Shown: positions 47,691 to 56,426 of the stretch, in pieces
How positions within the stretch are numbered: the stretch's first letter is position 1
Layout of the letters: every line of letters starts with the position of its first letter
NCBI RefSeq assembly: GCF_008368715.1
Contig: NZ_SMRS01000007.1
Coordinates: 1-64,000, forward strand
Source: Nitrincola tapanii
GTDB lineage: Bacteria > Pseudomonadota > Gammaproteobacteria > Pseudomonadales > Balneatricaceae
DNA length: 64,000 nt
Direction: 5' to 3'
Made by a program: the position numbers and the translations under genes
Notes under the pieces: model-generated
What the model was told of the DNA's origin: nothing
Databases searched by the model: none
Seen by the model: the letters and a program-made list of their open reading frames with translations, nothing else

Positions 47691-48823
47691 GGTCGTTCTT
47701 GAGTGGTGGCGACAACCGATAATGCTCGACCATTACGAACCAGCTGTAAGCGTACTGTGTCATTCGGCCTTAAACGTGCGATGCGATTCATCAGCACACG
47801 CGCACTATTCACTTCTTCACCATTAATCGCGATGAGGATATCACCGGGTTGAATGCCCGCTTGATGGGCCGGACCGTTGCGAAAAATACCGGCGATGATC
47901 ACACCCTGGCGACTGTCCAAGCCAAATGATTCTGCTAAGCGCGGTGTCAAATCTTGAGTTTCGATGCCCAACCAGCCACGAATCACACGTCCATGTTCAA
48001 TTAGGTCTTGCATCACTTGGCGAGCCACGCTGGCGGGAATGGCAAAGCCTATACCATGCGAGCCGCCAGACTGAGAAAAAATAGCGGTATTGATGCCCAG
48101 GAGGTGGCCTTGGCTGTCGATCAAAGCACCTCCTGAATTACCCGGATTGATAGCGGCATCCGTTTGAATGAAGTTTTCATAAGTGCTCAAGCCAATACTG
48201 TTTCGACCTATGGCACTGATAATCCCCATGGTGACAGTTTGGCCGACACCGAAAGGGTTGCCTATGGCTAAGACGATATCCCCAACACGCTGTTGATCTG
48301 AGGTGTTCAGAGTCAGGCTAGGCAGCTCGGGTAGATCGATGCGCAAGACCGCTAAATCCGTTTCAGGATCGGAGCCTATGACCCGTGCCAAGGCTTCACG
48401 ACCATCCTGTAAAGAGACAACGATACTATCCGCGCCGTTGATCACATGATGATTGGTGACGACATAGCCTTGTGGGCTCAGAATGACGCCTGAACCCAAA
48501 CTAGATTGGATTCGCTCTTGTTGGGGTAGACGATCGGTATTAAAAAAATGGCGGAAAAAAGGGTCGTTTAATAAAGGATTACTCGGTTGACGCACCACGG
48601 TGCGTGTATAGATATTCACCACTGCAGGTGCGGCGAGATCAACCGCATCCGCATAAGAGGGCAGCGGGGAGGGGGAGGGCTTATCTTGGCCAGAAACTTG
48701 GGTTTCTTTGATCTCAATACGATGCACTTCAGGCGTCAAGAGTCCGGGAAAAAGCTGTATGATAAGTAACGCGGCCAGTACGCCGGTCAAGATCGGCCAG
48801 CCGAAAAAATGAAAAGTCCGCAT
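47672..48823 (-). CDS. Membrane-anchored serine protease, DegS/AlgW type
   Basis: Envelope-stress protease that senses misfolded outer-membrane protein C-termini through its PDZ domain and cleaves the anti-sigma factor of sigma-E/AlgU. The 383 residues have an N-terminal anchor (about 8-28, GWPILTGVLAALLIIQLFPG), a trypsin-like domain with H126 (VTNHHVI), D156 (ETDLAVLRI) and S230 (NPGNSGGALID), and one PDZ domain (about 285-375). One PDZ plus a non-cleaved anchor separates it from DegP. In Pseudomonas algW lies near hisD. Confidence 0.92.
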   Translation of the reverse strand: MRTFHFFGWPILTGVLAALLIIQLFPGLLTPEVHRIEIKETQVSGQDKPSPSPLPSYADAVDLAAPAVVNIYTRTVVRQPSNPLLNDPFFRHFFNTDRLPQQERIQSSLGSGVILSPQGYVVTNHHVINGADSIVVSLQDGREALARVIGSDPETDLAVLRIDLPELPSLTLNTSDQQRVGDIVLAIGNPFGVGQTVTMGIISAIGRNSIGLSTYENFIQTDAAINPGNSGGALIDSQGHLLGINTAIFSQSGGSHGIGFAIPASVARQVMQDLIEHGRVIRGWLGIETQDLTPRLAESFGLDSRQGVIIAGIFRNGPAHQAGIQPGDILIAINGEEVNSARVLMNRIARLRPNDTVRLQLVRNGRALSVVATTQERPQPQSR

Positions 48824-48888
48824 CCGTCCGTCACTTTTTGAAAATAAAACGCATTATACGGATTCCGGTAGTATTTTGGGAATGAGCG

Positions 48889-49659
48889 ATGTCGAAAGCC
48901 TGGGTTGAGCGTAAACGTTTAGTAGAATATTGCGATGACTTATTACAAAGTCGGCGTTTCTCCGATTATTGTCCGAATGGATTGCAGGTCGAGGGAAGTC
49001 AAAAAATTGGCCGTTTAGTCACGGGTGTGACTGCGTGTCAGGCCTTGTTGGATGAGGCGGTGGCTTGGCAGGCGGATGCCCTATTGGTGCATCATGGCTA
49101 TTTCTGGAAGGGCGAAGCCTCTGCGATTACCGGGATTAAACGCCAGCGTTTGGCAACCTTACTCACTCATGAGATCAATCTGATCGCGTATCATCTACCC
49201 TTAGATGCACATGCGGTGTATGGCAATAATGCGCGACTGGGTAAACGCTTAGGTTTGGAAGTGAGTGATAGCTTAGAGCCAGGGAATCCTCTGGCAATAG
49301 GTCACTTAGGTTTGCTCAGCCCGAGTTTGAGTTTATCTGAGTTTAGTCAGCGGGTGCGCCTTGCTTTGGGCCGTGAGCCGCAAGTTATCAAAGGTGGCGA
49401 ACATCCGGTTAGAAAAGTCGCTTGGTGTACCGGTGCGGCAGAACGTTATATTGAGCAGGCATACGAGCTGGGTGCAGATACCTACATCAGCGGTGAGATC
49501 TCTGAACCGGTGGTGCATTTTGCACGCGAAGCCGGTATTCATTATATCGGTGCCGGGCATCATGCGACGGAGCGTTACGGTGTTCAAGCCTTGGGTGAGC
49601 ACTTGGCGCGTCATTTTGGCTTAGAACACCGTTTTATCGATATTGACAATCCTGTCTAA
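48889..49659 (+). CDS. Nif3-like dinuclear metal-centre protein (YbgI family)
   Basis: A 256-residue protein of the NIF3/DUF34 family, toroidal hexamers with a dimetal site. Histidines and acidic residues are in place: CPNGLQVEG, LLVHHGYFW, the NLIAYHLPLDAHAVYGNNA stretch, and GHHATERYGVQAL near the C-terminus with conserved H and E. A GTP cyclohydrolase-related or housekeeping role has been proposed, but function remains unsettled. It is divergent from the DegS-like gene over 65 bp. Confidence 0.92.
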   Translation: MSKAWVERKRLVEYCDDLLQSRRFSDYCPNGLQVEGSQKIGRLVTGVTACQALLDEAVAWQADALLVHHGYFWKGEASAITGIKRQRLATLLTHEINLIAYHLPLDAHAVYGNNARLGKRLGLEVSDSLEPGNPLAIGHLGLLSPSLSLSEFSQRVRLALGREPQVIKGGEHPVRKVAWCTGAAERYIEQAYELGADTYISGEISEPVVHFAREAGIHYIGAGHHATERYGVQALGEHLARHFGLEHRFIDIDNPV

Positions 49660-49663
49660 TCGT

Positions 49664-50224
49664 TTAGGCCTTAGGTTTGTCCGTGACTTCGGTTTCTGGC
49701 AAGCCTGGATCTGGCTGAGGGGGTGTAGAGGCGTCATCGGGTTGTTTTTTCAAGCCATAATTGGCGGAAAGGGTGCCTGGATCTTCTGGTTTTTTCGGAG
49801 CATAGTCGCGCGGTGCCTCCGGTGCTGGGCTGGCCTGAACCGCACCCCCATCTGAGTCAGGATTAGGTTGGGGGGAGGAGGCCGGAGCTTCATCTGTGAC
49901 GGCCTTTTCCAGACGCGGATAAAACGCATCCTCTAAGGCGGCACGGGTTTTGGCATCACTGCAGAGTTCATCTGCACTCTTGGCGAGGTGCTGGTGGACT
50001 TCACGGTACTGTTCAGTCAGCTGATTCACCAGGGTAGCGGTTTTCTGGAAATGGGCTGCGACTTCGGTTTTGTAGCGATCCATTTCGGTGCGAGAACCGT
50101 TCAGCTCCTCTTCCAAGCGTTTACGCTGATCATCTCCGCGCCCAGATCCGCCGAGTAGATAACCAATCAAAATGCCAATCGCTAAGGCGACTACAGCCAA
50201 AATCCACATGGTTTCTTGTTCCAC
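49664..50224 (-). CDS. zapG: Cell-division/envelope protein ZapG (YhcB, DUF1043)
   Basis: A 186-residue inner-membrane protein linked in E. coli to division and cell-envelope growth. The start is GTG at 50224, seven bases after AGAGGAG; the ATG at 50209 has no suitable binding site. One N-terminal helix (TMWILAVVALAIGILIGYLL) leads into a coiled coil (about 35-90: LEEELNGSRTEMDRYKTEVA, HFQKTATLVNQLTEQY). The proline-rich C-terminal half (after about 110) is longer than in E. coli and looks disordered. Confidence 0.88.
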   Translation of the reverse strand: MEQETMWILAVVALAIGILIGYLLGGSGRGDDQRKRLEEELNGSRTEMDRYKTEVAAHFQKTATLVNQLTEQYREVHQHLAKSADELCSDAKTRAALEDAFYPRLEKAVTDEAPASSPQPNPDSDGGAVQASPAPEAPRDYAPKKPEDPGTLSANYGLKKQPDDASTPPQPDPGLPETEVTDKPKA

Positions 50225-50337
50225 GTGCAGACTCCTCTCTTATTCGGGTTAATCTCCATCTCCTCTTCATCATAGCATGATCGCCTGAAGATAAGTCGAT
50301 AGATCAATAGCCTAGCTTTGAGTTCCTATATGCTGAT

Positions 50338-50910
50338 TTACTCACTGATCGGCTGGGTGGGTTTCCAGAAAATCTCCTGACCCCCTTGTTCACGGGCTAG
50401 GGTACGTGCCACCACAAAGAGTAGATCGGAGAGACGATTCAGATAAGCCGCACCTAAGGGGTTCAGAATCTCACCATCGGTCGCGGCTAATTCGACCAAG
50501 CGTCGCTCGGCACGACGACACACACTGCGTGCAAAATGAGCTGAGGCGGCTGCGTGACTCCCGCCAGGAAGAATGAATTCACGCAGCGGGGGAAGCGCTT
50601 CGTTGAGTTGATCCAGGAATAACTCCAACTCTTGAATCCGCTCTAAACGAATCACTGTGTAGTCAGGATCGGCGATGGCTAACTCGCCACCTAGATCAAA
50701 TAGGTCATTCTGAATCTGCTGCAAAGAGGCGTGCAGACGGTGCTGAGGCTTTAACTCAGCATTCAGCAGGCCAATCAGACTGTTTAGCTCATCCACATCC
50801 CCGAGGGCTTCAATGCGTGGATGAGATTTAGGGAGGCGTTTGCCGTTCGCCAAACCAGTGGTGCCTTTATCGCCACTGCGAGTATAGATGCGGTCGAGGC
50901 GGTCAGACAT
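50338..50910 (-). CDS. Corrinoid adenosyltransferase, PduO type
   Basis: Transfers adenosyl from ATP to cob(I)alamin, giving coenzyme B12. The 190 residues carry the complete PduO pattern: ATP-binding RIYTRSGDKGTTGL, GDVDELNSLIGLL, LFDLGGELAI, FILPGGSHAAASAHFARSVC and the RRAERRLVEL arginines. It follows btuB on the same strand after 145 bp, so uptake and activation of B12 sit together and may share the upstream riboswitch if the hairpin at 51006-51024 lets transcription through. Confidence 0.95.
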   Translation of the reverse strand: MSDRLDRIYTRSGDKGTTGLANGKRLPKSHPRIEALGDVDELNSLIGLLNAELKPQHRLHASLQQIQNDLFDLGGELAIADPDYTVIRLERIQELELFLDQLNEALPPLREFILPGGSHAAASAHFARSVCRRAERRLVELAATDGEILNPLGAAYLNRLSDLLFVVARTLAREQGGQEIFWKPTQPISE

Positions 50911-51005
50911 GAGGAGGTCCTTGTATTAGAGAAATGACTGATCTTGCTCTAGAGCATAGAGGAAGTGCCCAGACTTGCCCAGAGGGAGAGATCAGACAGG
51001 AGAGA

Positions 51006-51024
51006 GGCGCTCGTGTTGAGCGCC
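51006..51024 (-). terminator. Stem-loop between btuB and the adenosyltransferase
   Basis: GGCGCTC (51006-51012) and GAGCGCC (51018-51024) form a 7-bp GC-rich stem with a 5-nt loop, 32 bp after the btuB stop on the minus strand. Only TCTCTCC follows, so it may be a weak terminator or attenuate expression of the next gene. Confidence 0.5.
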
Positions 51025-51055
51025 CTGAAATCTCCTGTCGTGTTTAGCCTAAGGC

Positions 51056-52882
51056 TTAAAAGCGATAGGTTAGACTGGTTTCAAAGTAGCGGCTGGGTGT
51101 GTTGTAACCCAGTGCTTGCTCGTAATCTTTATCAAAGAGATTGTCGATTTTTGCGCTGAGTCTCCAGTCTTTAGCAAGTTGCCAATGGGCGCGAGTGTTG
51201 ACTAGGGCATAACCTCCCATACGCTGATCACCAAAGTCATAACGTTTGCTTTGTCCTTCAAGTGAGAACCCAGCTCCCCAGATTGTATCCTGGTAGTCAA
51301 CATCAATGCGGCCATGCTCACGTGCTCGACGAAGCAGAAGGGAGTCATCTTGACGATTCATTGGATCTTGTAAGGTGATGGCTGCGCCAAACTGCCATTG
51401 TGCAAGCTGATAGCCTAGACTGAGTTCGCTGCCGCGAATACGTGATTTGTTGATGTTAATATTTTGACCATTTGTCCAAACAATCAGATTATCAATATCG
51501 TTTTGGAATACACGGATTTCAGCATGCATCGCGTTATTGGGTTGATAGCGCCAGAAGAGTTCATGATTCAACGCTTCTTCAGCTTTTAAGTTTGGGTTAG
51601 CACCCCACCAGGCTGGACCATACAGCTCGATGAAGTTAGGTGCGCGATAGCCTTGCGACAGAGTCGCTCCCAGGGTATGTACGTCGTTGATTTGCCAGCT
51701 CACGCCTAGATTGGCATTGGTTTGTTCGCCAAAAAAAGCATCATCATCATGTCTGGCACCGAGAGAGAGTGTCCAGGCCTCATGTATTTGATAGTGAGTC
51801 TGTAGAAATAAACCATAGATTTCTCGACTCTTACGGGAAAAGTTTGTCGCCTCCAGGAGACGCTCTTTTTGTGTATCTAGACCTGTGACTAGACGATAAC
51901 GCTCTGTTGTGAAAGTGGCTTTTAAGCCCAGCTGATCGCGTTGGGTTTTGACCTGGCCGTTACTCTGACCGGCTCGAAAATCGCGACGATCTTCATCCAC
52001 GCGTTGCAAGGCGGTGTCTAGTAGCCAATTCTCTGTCAGCTGGTGTATCCAGCCTAGATTCAGTGTTTGTAATGCAAAATTCTGTTTGCATAAAGGATGA
52101 TCCCAGCAATCATATTCATTCGTGCCCTGGCTACGCAGATATCCCGCAGATAAGGTGTTACGCTCATCTAAATCCTGCTCAACTTGCAGGCGCAGCGCAT
52201 AATGCTCAAAACCATCCTTCTCACCGCTGGTATCGGCCTGGGTGGCATTAAAGCCGTCGGATTTGCGATAGCTCAATGCGGAGTTAAATCTTGTGGCTTC
52301 CTGTGTGGCGCTAAAGCTGGCATCCGTCAGTTGAGTATTCTGTTGACCCGCTCCAACGCGGATCTCGCCCTGTGTGCCCGCAAGCGCCGCTTTGCGGGTG
52401 ATAATATTCACCACGCCACCAATCGCATCGGCACCCCAAACGCTCGATTGAGGACCGCGAACAATTTCAATCCGTTCAATCTGACTGACAGGAATGAACT
52501 CCCAGCGTACCGAACCATCAATGGGACTATTGGCTTTGACGCCATCAATTAAAACTAGCGTGTGATTGGAGTTACTCCCTCTGAGGAAGAGGCTGGTCTG
52601 TGATCCGGCACCTCCATTACTCGCAAACTCCACGCCAGGAAAGCCGCGAAGCAGTTGAGCCACCGATTCGGGTTGACGGCGTTCGATCTCGGCACGCGTG
52701 ATCACACTGGTGGCGGCAAGCGTTTCACGCAAGGGTTGATCGATACGTAAAGGTGTGGTGACCGTGACGAGTAATGGGTCGAGATGATGATTTTCAGCCT
52801 GAGCTGAGAGGCTGGCAGCTAGAATGGCGCTGGCCAGAAGTGTTTTATGTAGCGGTTTTCGATTCAGTAGAGAGTTGTTCAA
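51056..52882 (-). CDS. btuB: TonB-dependent vitamin B12 outer-membrane receptor BtuB
   Basis: Binds cobalamin at the surface and imports it using TonB energy. I chose the TTG at 52882 (608 aa), eight bases after GAGG, because it begins the signal peptide (LNRKPLHKTLLASAILAASL, then SAQA); the frame reaches to 52933 inside the leader. A TonB box (DPLLVTVT) is followed by the plug domain (about 50-150: VAQLLRGFPGVEF, IEIVRGPQSSVWGADAIGGV) and a 22-strand barrel ending in YFETSLTYRF. The terminal phenylalanine is the usual BAM signal. It is preceded by a cobalamin riboswitch. Confidence 0.94.
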   Translation of the reverse strand: MNNSLLNRKPLHKTLLASAILAASLSAQAENHHLDPLLVTVTTPLRIDQPLRETLAATSVITRAEIERRQPESVAQLLRGFPGVEFASNGGAGSQTSLFLRGSNSNHTLVLIDGVKANSPIDGSVRWEFIPVSQIERIEIVRGPQSSVWGADAIGGVVNIITRKAALAGTQGEIRVGAGQQNTQLTDASFSATQEATRFNSALSYRKSDGFNATQADTSGEKDGFEHYALRLQVEQDLDERNTLSAGYLRSQGTNEYDCWDHPLCKQNFALQTLNLGWIHQLTENWLLDTALQRVDEDRRDFRAGQSNGQVKTQRDQLGLKATFTTERYRLVTGLDTQKERLLEATNFSRKSREIYGLFLQTHYQIHEAWTLSLGARHDDDAFFGEQTNANLGVSWQINDVHTLGATLSQGYRAPNFIELYGPAWWGANPNLKAEEALNHELFWRYQPNNAMHAEIRVFQNDIDNLIVWTNGQNININKSRIRGSELSLGYQLAQWQFGAAITLQDPMNRQDDSLLLRRAREHGRIDVDYQDTIWGAGFSLEGQSKRYDFGDQRMGGYALVNTRAHWQLAKDWRLSAKIDNLFDKDYEQALGYNTPSRYFETSLTYRF

Positions 52883-53004
52883 GACACTGTCCTCATACGC
52901 AAAATTTAGGCGTGATGAGGGAGGGAAAGCCAAAGCAACAGAGCCGCCAAGGGGAAAAGACGGTTCTGCAAATTTGACCGGGTGAAGCCCTCCGCAACAC
53001 CAAC

Positions 53005-53205
53005 AGTAATCTCAAACTGGCCGGTATCCGGGCTTGATGCGGCGCGAAGCGCAATTCATCACACCTTCCCATGCAGAAAACGCACAGTGGCATACGTGAT
53101 AACAACATCTGACCGTTGCGGGGGCAGCACAGGATTTTGACTGGGGTCAGCACCTGTTTCCCGTTTAACTCCGTGCGCTTGCACTGAGCACCAGAATGAG
53201 GAAGA
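53005..53205 (-). promoter_or_regulatory. Cobalamin (AdoCbl) riboswitch in the btuB leader
   Basis: On the minus strand the conserved core elements occur in order: GGGAAACAGGTG, then AATCCTGTGCTGCCCCCGCA ending the first half, GCCACTG with GGGAAGG, and the hallmark AGCCCGGATACCGGCC. Together these match the class I B12 riboswitch. It begins just after a promoter at 53247-53219. About 120 nt remain between its end and the btuB start, containing possible hairpins (AGAACCG...CGGCTCT near 52940-52972), so repression by ribosome-site masking or termination are both possible. Edges are approximate. This accounts for most of the 52883-53297 gap. Confidence 0.93.
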
Positions 53206-53218
53206 TAAAAGCGTCGCT

Positions 53219-53247
53219 AGTATAGAGATCCCTGCAGATGAAGTCAT
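53219..53247 (-). promoter_or_regulatory. Promoter of the riboswitch-btuB transcript
   Basis: On the minus strand ATGACT (-35, 53247-53242), a 17-bp spacer and TATACT (-10, 53224-53219) fit a sigma-70 promoter. Transcription would begin near 53212, just ahead of the riboswitch. Confidence 0.6.
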
Positions 53248-53297
53248 CTGGCCTTTGCGCTATCCTGCCTGGCTTTAGCGCAAAAGAGGTTCGCGTT

Positions 53298-54176
53298 TTG
53301 GAGCAACAGAGACTCAGGGATATAAAGCAGCGAAAAGCGTTTCGAGCTCTATTTCGAACGGCTCTCCTTTTGAGCGGCTTGATACAAGCGTGTGGGCTCC
53401 ATGCAGACGTTGCAGGTTTTAATATGCAGGAGATAGAGAAGCCTGATACGCCGCTTTCTGCATCACACTCTATCCTGTCGCTTGACCTCTGCATGGATTG
53501 GATTCTGGCTTATCATTCTCCTGCTGCAGCGGAGTTGGTGTTATCGCCTTTACATCAGCGCTTTCCCTTGCCTTTGCCCACAAAGGATTGGCCTGTACAC
53601 AGAGGCACTCTGGAAGAGATTTTTCAGCTACAACCCAATCTAATTCTGGTGGGTGAATATAACGCGCCGTTATTGCGTCATCGTTTACTCAAGCTGGGTT
53701 TACAGGTTGTGGTGGTTTCTCTTCCGCAAACGCTGCATCAAGTGATGGAGTATGAGCAGGCTCTTCTCCGTTTGATCGGTCAACCCGAGACGCTTGCTCG
53801 CCCGGCACCGGCGCGAGTTGAACCGGATTGGGATGCGCCACGTCTGCTGCTGTTGGGTGCCAATGGTATCGGGACGGGGATAGCCACGTTCGAAGATCAA
53901 ATCTTACGCCAGGCGGGATGGAATAATTATTTAACGACGCCTGGTTATCAGCGTTTAGATTTGGAGGCCTTGGTACTCGATCCTCCGGATGCGGTACTTT
54001 GGGCGGCACCTGAACATCCTTCCTTAGCCAACCGATTTGCCCAGCATCCTGCTTTAGCCAAGAGTCTGCCAGCACAGGCTTGGTTATCCACAGACTACTG
54101 GCGTTGGCAATGCCCCGGTCCTTGGACCTGGGAGTTGATTGATCAGTTACATCAGGCCCGGGAGGCGTTAGATTGA
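53298..54176 (+). CDS. btuF: Periplasmic cobalamin-binding protein, BtuF-like
   Basis: Substrate-binding protein of a B12 ABC importer. I chose the TTG at 53298 (292 aa), eight bases after AGAGG, giving a basic N-terminus and hydrophobic signal (RALFRTALLLSGLIQACGLH with HA cleavage). An ATG at 53238 overlaps the btuB promoter and would put 20 extra residues before the signal. The TroA/BtuF fold is seen in SILSLDLCMDWILAYH, GTLEEIFQLQPNLILVGEYN and DLEALVLDPPDAVLWAAPEH. The cobalamin assignment rests on the divergent btuB, riboswitch and adenosyltransferase. It overlaps btuC by 4 bp. Confidence 0.82.
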   Translation: MEQQRLRDIKQRKAFRALFRTALLLSGLIQACGLHADVAGFNMQEIEKPDTPLSASHSILSLDLCMDWILAYHSPAAAELVLSPLHQRFPLPLPTKDWPVHRGTLEEIFQLQPNLILVGEYNAPLLRHRLLKLGLQVVVVSLPQTLHQVMEYEQALLRLIGQPETLARPAPARVEPDWDAPRLLLLGANGIGTGIATFEDQILRQAGWNNYLTTPGYQRLDLEALVLDPPDAVLWAAPEHPSLANRFAQHPALAKSLPAQAWLSTDYWRWQCPGPWTWELIDQLHQAREALD

Positions 54177-55150
54177 TTCTGCCTTTGTTAGTTTTTTTAT
54201 GTGGGGTGACGGGCCTCTTATCCCTGTTTGTCGGTTCCAGTGAGGTGGCCGTTTTTACCGGTTTAACCGATTGGCTGTTAGGACGGGATAGCGTTTCAGC
54301 CTTAGTCATGGGAGAGATACGTTTACCGAGAACTCTTTTGGCCCTCACAGTAGGAGCCGCTTTAGGCTTAAGCGGGGCAGCATTACAGGGATTGTTGCGC
54401 AATCCACTGGCAGATCCCGGCTTAACCGGTGCGAGTCAGGGGGCGGCTTTAGGCGCCGCAGCGGTATTTTATTTTGGCATTTTCCCCCAGGCTGGCGCAG
54501 TCGCACCGGCCTTAGCCGGCTTGCTGGGAGCGGGGTTAGCCATGTTGTTGATGTTGCTGCTGGCTGGGAGTGCGCGTCAGAGTATGGTCATCATGGCGGG
54601 GTTAGCCATATCCACCCTGACGGGCGCCTTGTTGGCCGCCGTGCTCAATTTTGCCCCTAACCCTTATGCCATGCAGGAGTTGGTGTTCTGGCTGCTCGGT
54701 TCGGTTGCAGAGCGTGGGCTTGAGCATTTGCAGCTTTTATTACCGGCACTCCTCTTGGGTGGCCTGTTGATTTTTACACAACGCAAGCTGCTCTACGGTT
54801 TGAGCCTTGGTGAGCAGGTGGCCACTAGCCTGGGGTTATCTGTGCAAACAGGTGGTCGTTTGATTATTCTCGGGGCCGCGCTCTTGGTGGGTACCTCGGT
54901 TGCCGTAGCAGGGGCCATAGGTTTTGTTGGCTTGATAGTCCCTCATCTCTTGCGCCCTTTTATCGGAAATCGACCGGATCGTTTACTCGCCCCCTCAGCC
55001 TTGGCCGGAGCGATTTTGGTCTGCTTGGCCGATATGTTGGTGCGCCTACTTCCACCTGGACAAGAGCTTAAACTCGGTGTTTTGACTTCATTAATAGGGG
55101 CACCTTTGTTTATTGCTCTGGTATGGAAGGAGCGCAAGCGATGGCTTTGA
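54173..55150 (+). CDS. btuC: Cobalamin ABC transporter permease, BtuC-like (FecCD family)
   Basis: A 325-residue polytopic permease with about ten helices. FecCD signatures are GEIRLPRTLLALTVGAALGL, GAALQGLLRNPLADPGLTGA, the coupling region GAIGFVGLIVPHLLRPFIGN and the C-terminal ELKLGVLTSLIGAPLFIALV. The family serves cobalamin and siderophores alike; cobalamin is inferred from the neighbouring B12 genes. It overlaps btuF by 4 bp and btuD by 10 bp. Confidence 0.88.
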   Translation: MILPLLVFLCGVTGLLSLFVGSSEVAVFTGLTDWLLGRDSVSALVMGEIRLPRTLLALTVGAALGLSGAALQGLLRNPLADPGLTGASQGAALGAAAVFYFGIFPQAGAVAPALAGLLGAGLAMLLMLLLAGSARQSMVIMAGLAISTLTGALLAAVLNFAPNPYAMQELVFWLLGSVAERGLEHLQLLLPALLLGGLLIFTQRKLLYGLSLGEQVATSLGLSVQTGGRLIILGAALLVGTSVAVAGAIGFVGLIVPHLLRPFIGNRPDRLLAPSALAGAILVCLADMLVRLLPPGQELKLGVLTSLIGAPLFIALVWKERKRWL

Positions 55151-55887
55151 TTGAGTTAAAAAACGTTGCCTTGGATCGGCGTTTGCAGGCGCTGGATCTG
55201 GATCTGCAACCGGGAGAGTTGGTGGGCTTAATTGGCCCTAATGGTGCGGGTAAATCGTCACTGTTAAATCTTTTGGCAGGGGTTGAGCAGGGGAGTGGTG
55301 AGATCTTATGGCAAGGCCAAAAACTTTCGTCTTGGAGCCTGGAAACACGCGCGCGTAAGATCGGTTATCTTCCACAAAGGTGTCAGAGTGCTTGGGCGCT
55401 GAGTGTACGAGATGTCATCAGCCTAGGGCGCTTGCCCTGGGGGGATGAAAACTTAGAAAAGATCTTGTGCGCCGCACAGCAAACAGGCGTGGAGGATTGG
55501 TTAGATCTAGCGGTGGATCAATTGTCCGGCGGTGAGCAGGCACGGGTTTGGCTGGCGCGGGTGCTGGCGGGTGAGCCTCAACTTCTCTTAGCGGATGAGC
55601 CTTTGGCCAGTTTGGATCTGTTTTATCAATACCAAATCCTGGCCCTCCTGCGTCGTTACGCACAGGGAGAAAGAGCTGTTTTGGTATCCATGCATGATTT
55701 AGCCATCGCTGCGGCATCTTGCGATCGTTTATGTTTGTTGCATCAGGGGCAAATTCAAGCGCTGGGAAGCCCGCAACAGGTGCTGCAAAAAGAGCATCTG
55801 CGCGCAGTGTATCAGGTTGAGGTGGAGTTGGATTTAGAGGTACACCCCCCGCGTTTAGCCGTTTTAGGACCGAGTCAATGCCCATAA
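55141..55887 (+). CDS. btuD: Cobalamin ABC transporter ATPase, BtuD-like
   Basis: A 248-residue ATPase. I chose the ATG at 55141 (MALIELKNVALDRRLQAL), overlapping btuC by 10 bp; a 55123 start would lie further inside btuC. Walker A is GPNGAGKSS, Q-loop IGYLPQRCQSAWALSV, signature LSGGEQARVWLARVLA, Walker B LLLADEPLASLD and switch SMHDLAIAAA. It drives the BtuC-like permease. Its stop overlaps the next gene by 10 bp, tying that gene to the transporter. Confidence 0.88.
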   Translation: MALIELKNVALDRRLQALDLDLQPGELVGLIGPNGAGKSSLLNLLAGVEQGSGEILWQGQKLSSWSLETRARKIGYLPQRCQSAWALSVRDVISLGRLPWGDENLEKILCAAQQTGVEDWLDLAVDQLSGGEQARVWLARVLAGEPQLLLADEPLASLDLFYQYQILALLRRYAQGERAVLVSMHDLAIAAASCDRLCLLHQGQIQALGSPQQVLQKEHLRAVYQVEVELDLEVHPPRLAVLGPSQCP

Positions 55888-56426
55888 AAAATTCAAAAGA
55901 TTGGGATGAACTCTGTTATCCCTTCATCCACGAAACCAGCTCGCTGTGTGATTATGAGTTGTTAACGGATGAGTTGGCGACCTGCTTGGGGATGGCTTTG
56001 AGTGCTCTGCCCCAGTCGATGGAGGATCTGGTTGAGGATTTGGCCCGGTTACAGTCCTTGATGTTTCATGCCAATGGCTCGATTCGTGGGCGTCTTGCGC
56101 TGACCGAAGCGGATCTCGACTGGCTGAAACAAAGGTTGCTGCATTTCAAGCACGAAGTGGTTGAACGCTCCCGTGGTTTTGTGTTGCCGCGTGGAACTTC
56201 ACCGGTTGTGCAGCTGCATCAGGCACGCTCTTTATGTAAAAAAGCCATTCGTGCTTTAGTGCGACTCGATGAAGAGGGCAAAACGATCCCTGAGTTGTTG
56301 CCACGCTTTCTTAATCTCAGCTGTAATTTCTGTTTTGTACTGACTCAGGTGGTGAATCAGCGTCGAGGCGTTGAAGAGCCTGAGTTTGTCAGTTTGAGTT
56401 ATGGACCTCACCGTCCGCCGATTTAA
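55878..56426 (+). CDS. Degenerate PduO-like adenosyltransferase homologue
   Basis: A 182-residue protein whose helices can be laid beside PduO. YELLTDELATCLGMAL corresponds to the GDVDELNSLIGLL helix, GFVLPRGTSPVVQLHQARSL to FILPGGSHAAASAHFARS, and the LPRFLNLSCNFCFVLTQVVN helix to the PduO C-terminal helix. The N-terminal ATP loop (RxYTRxGDxG) is absent, and the RRxER arginines are replaced by CKKAIRAL, so catalysis in the PduO way is unlikely. Overlap with btuD by 10 bp suggests a role in handling imported corrinoid, for example binding or delivery. Alternatively it is a decaying paralogue. It converges with the next gene (38-bp overlap). Confidence 0.6.
   Translation: MPIKNSKDWDELCYPFIHETSSLCDYELLTDELATCLGMALSALPQSMEDLVEDLARLQSLMFHANGSIRGRLALTEADLDWLKQRLLHFKHEVVERSRGFVLPRGTSPVVQLHQARSLCKKAIRALVRLDEEGKTIPELLPRFLNLSCNFCFVLTQVVNQRRGVEEPEFVSLSYGPHRPPI

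Noticed and set aside
53238-53297. ATG at 53238 as the btuF start
   Set aside because: It overlaps the btuB/riboswitch promoter and adds 20 residues before the signal peptide; TTG 53298 has a well-spaced AGAGG.
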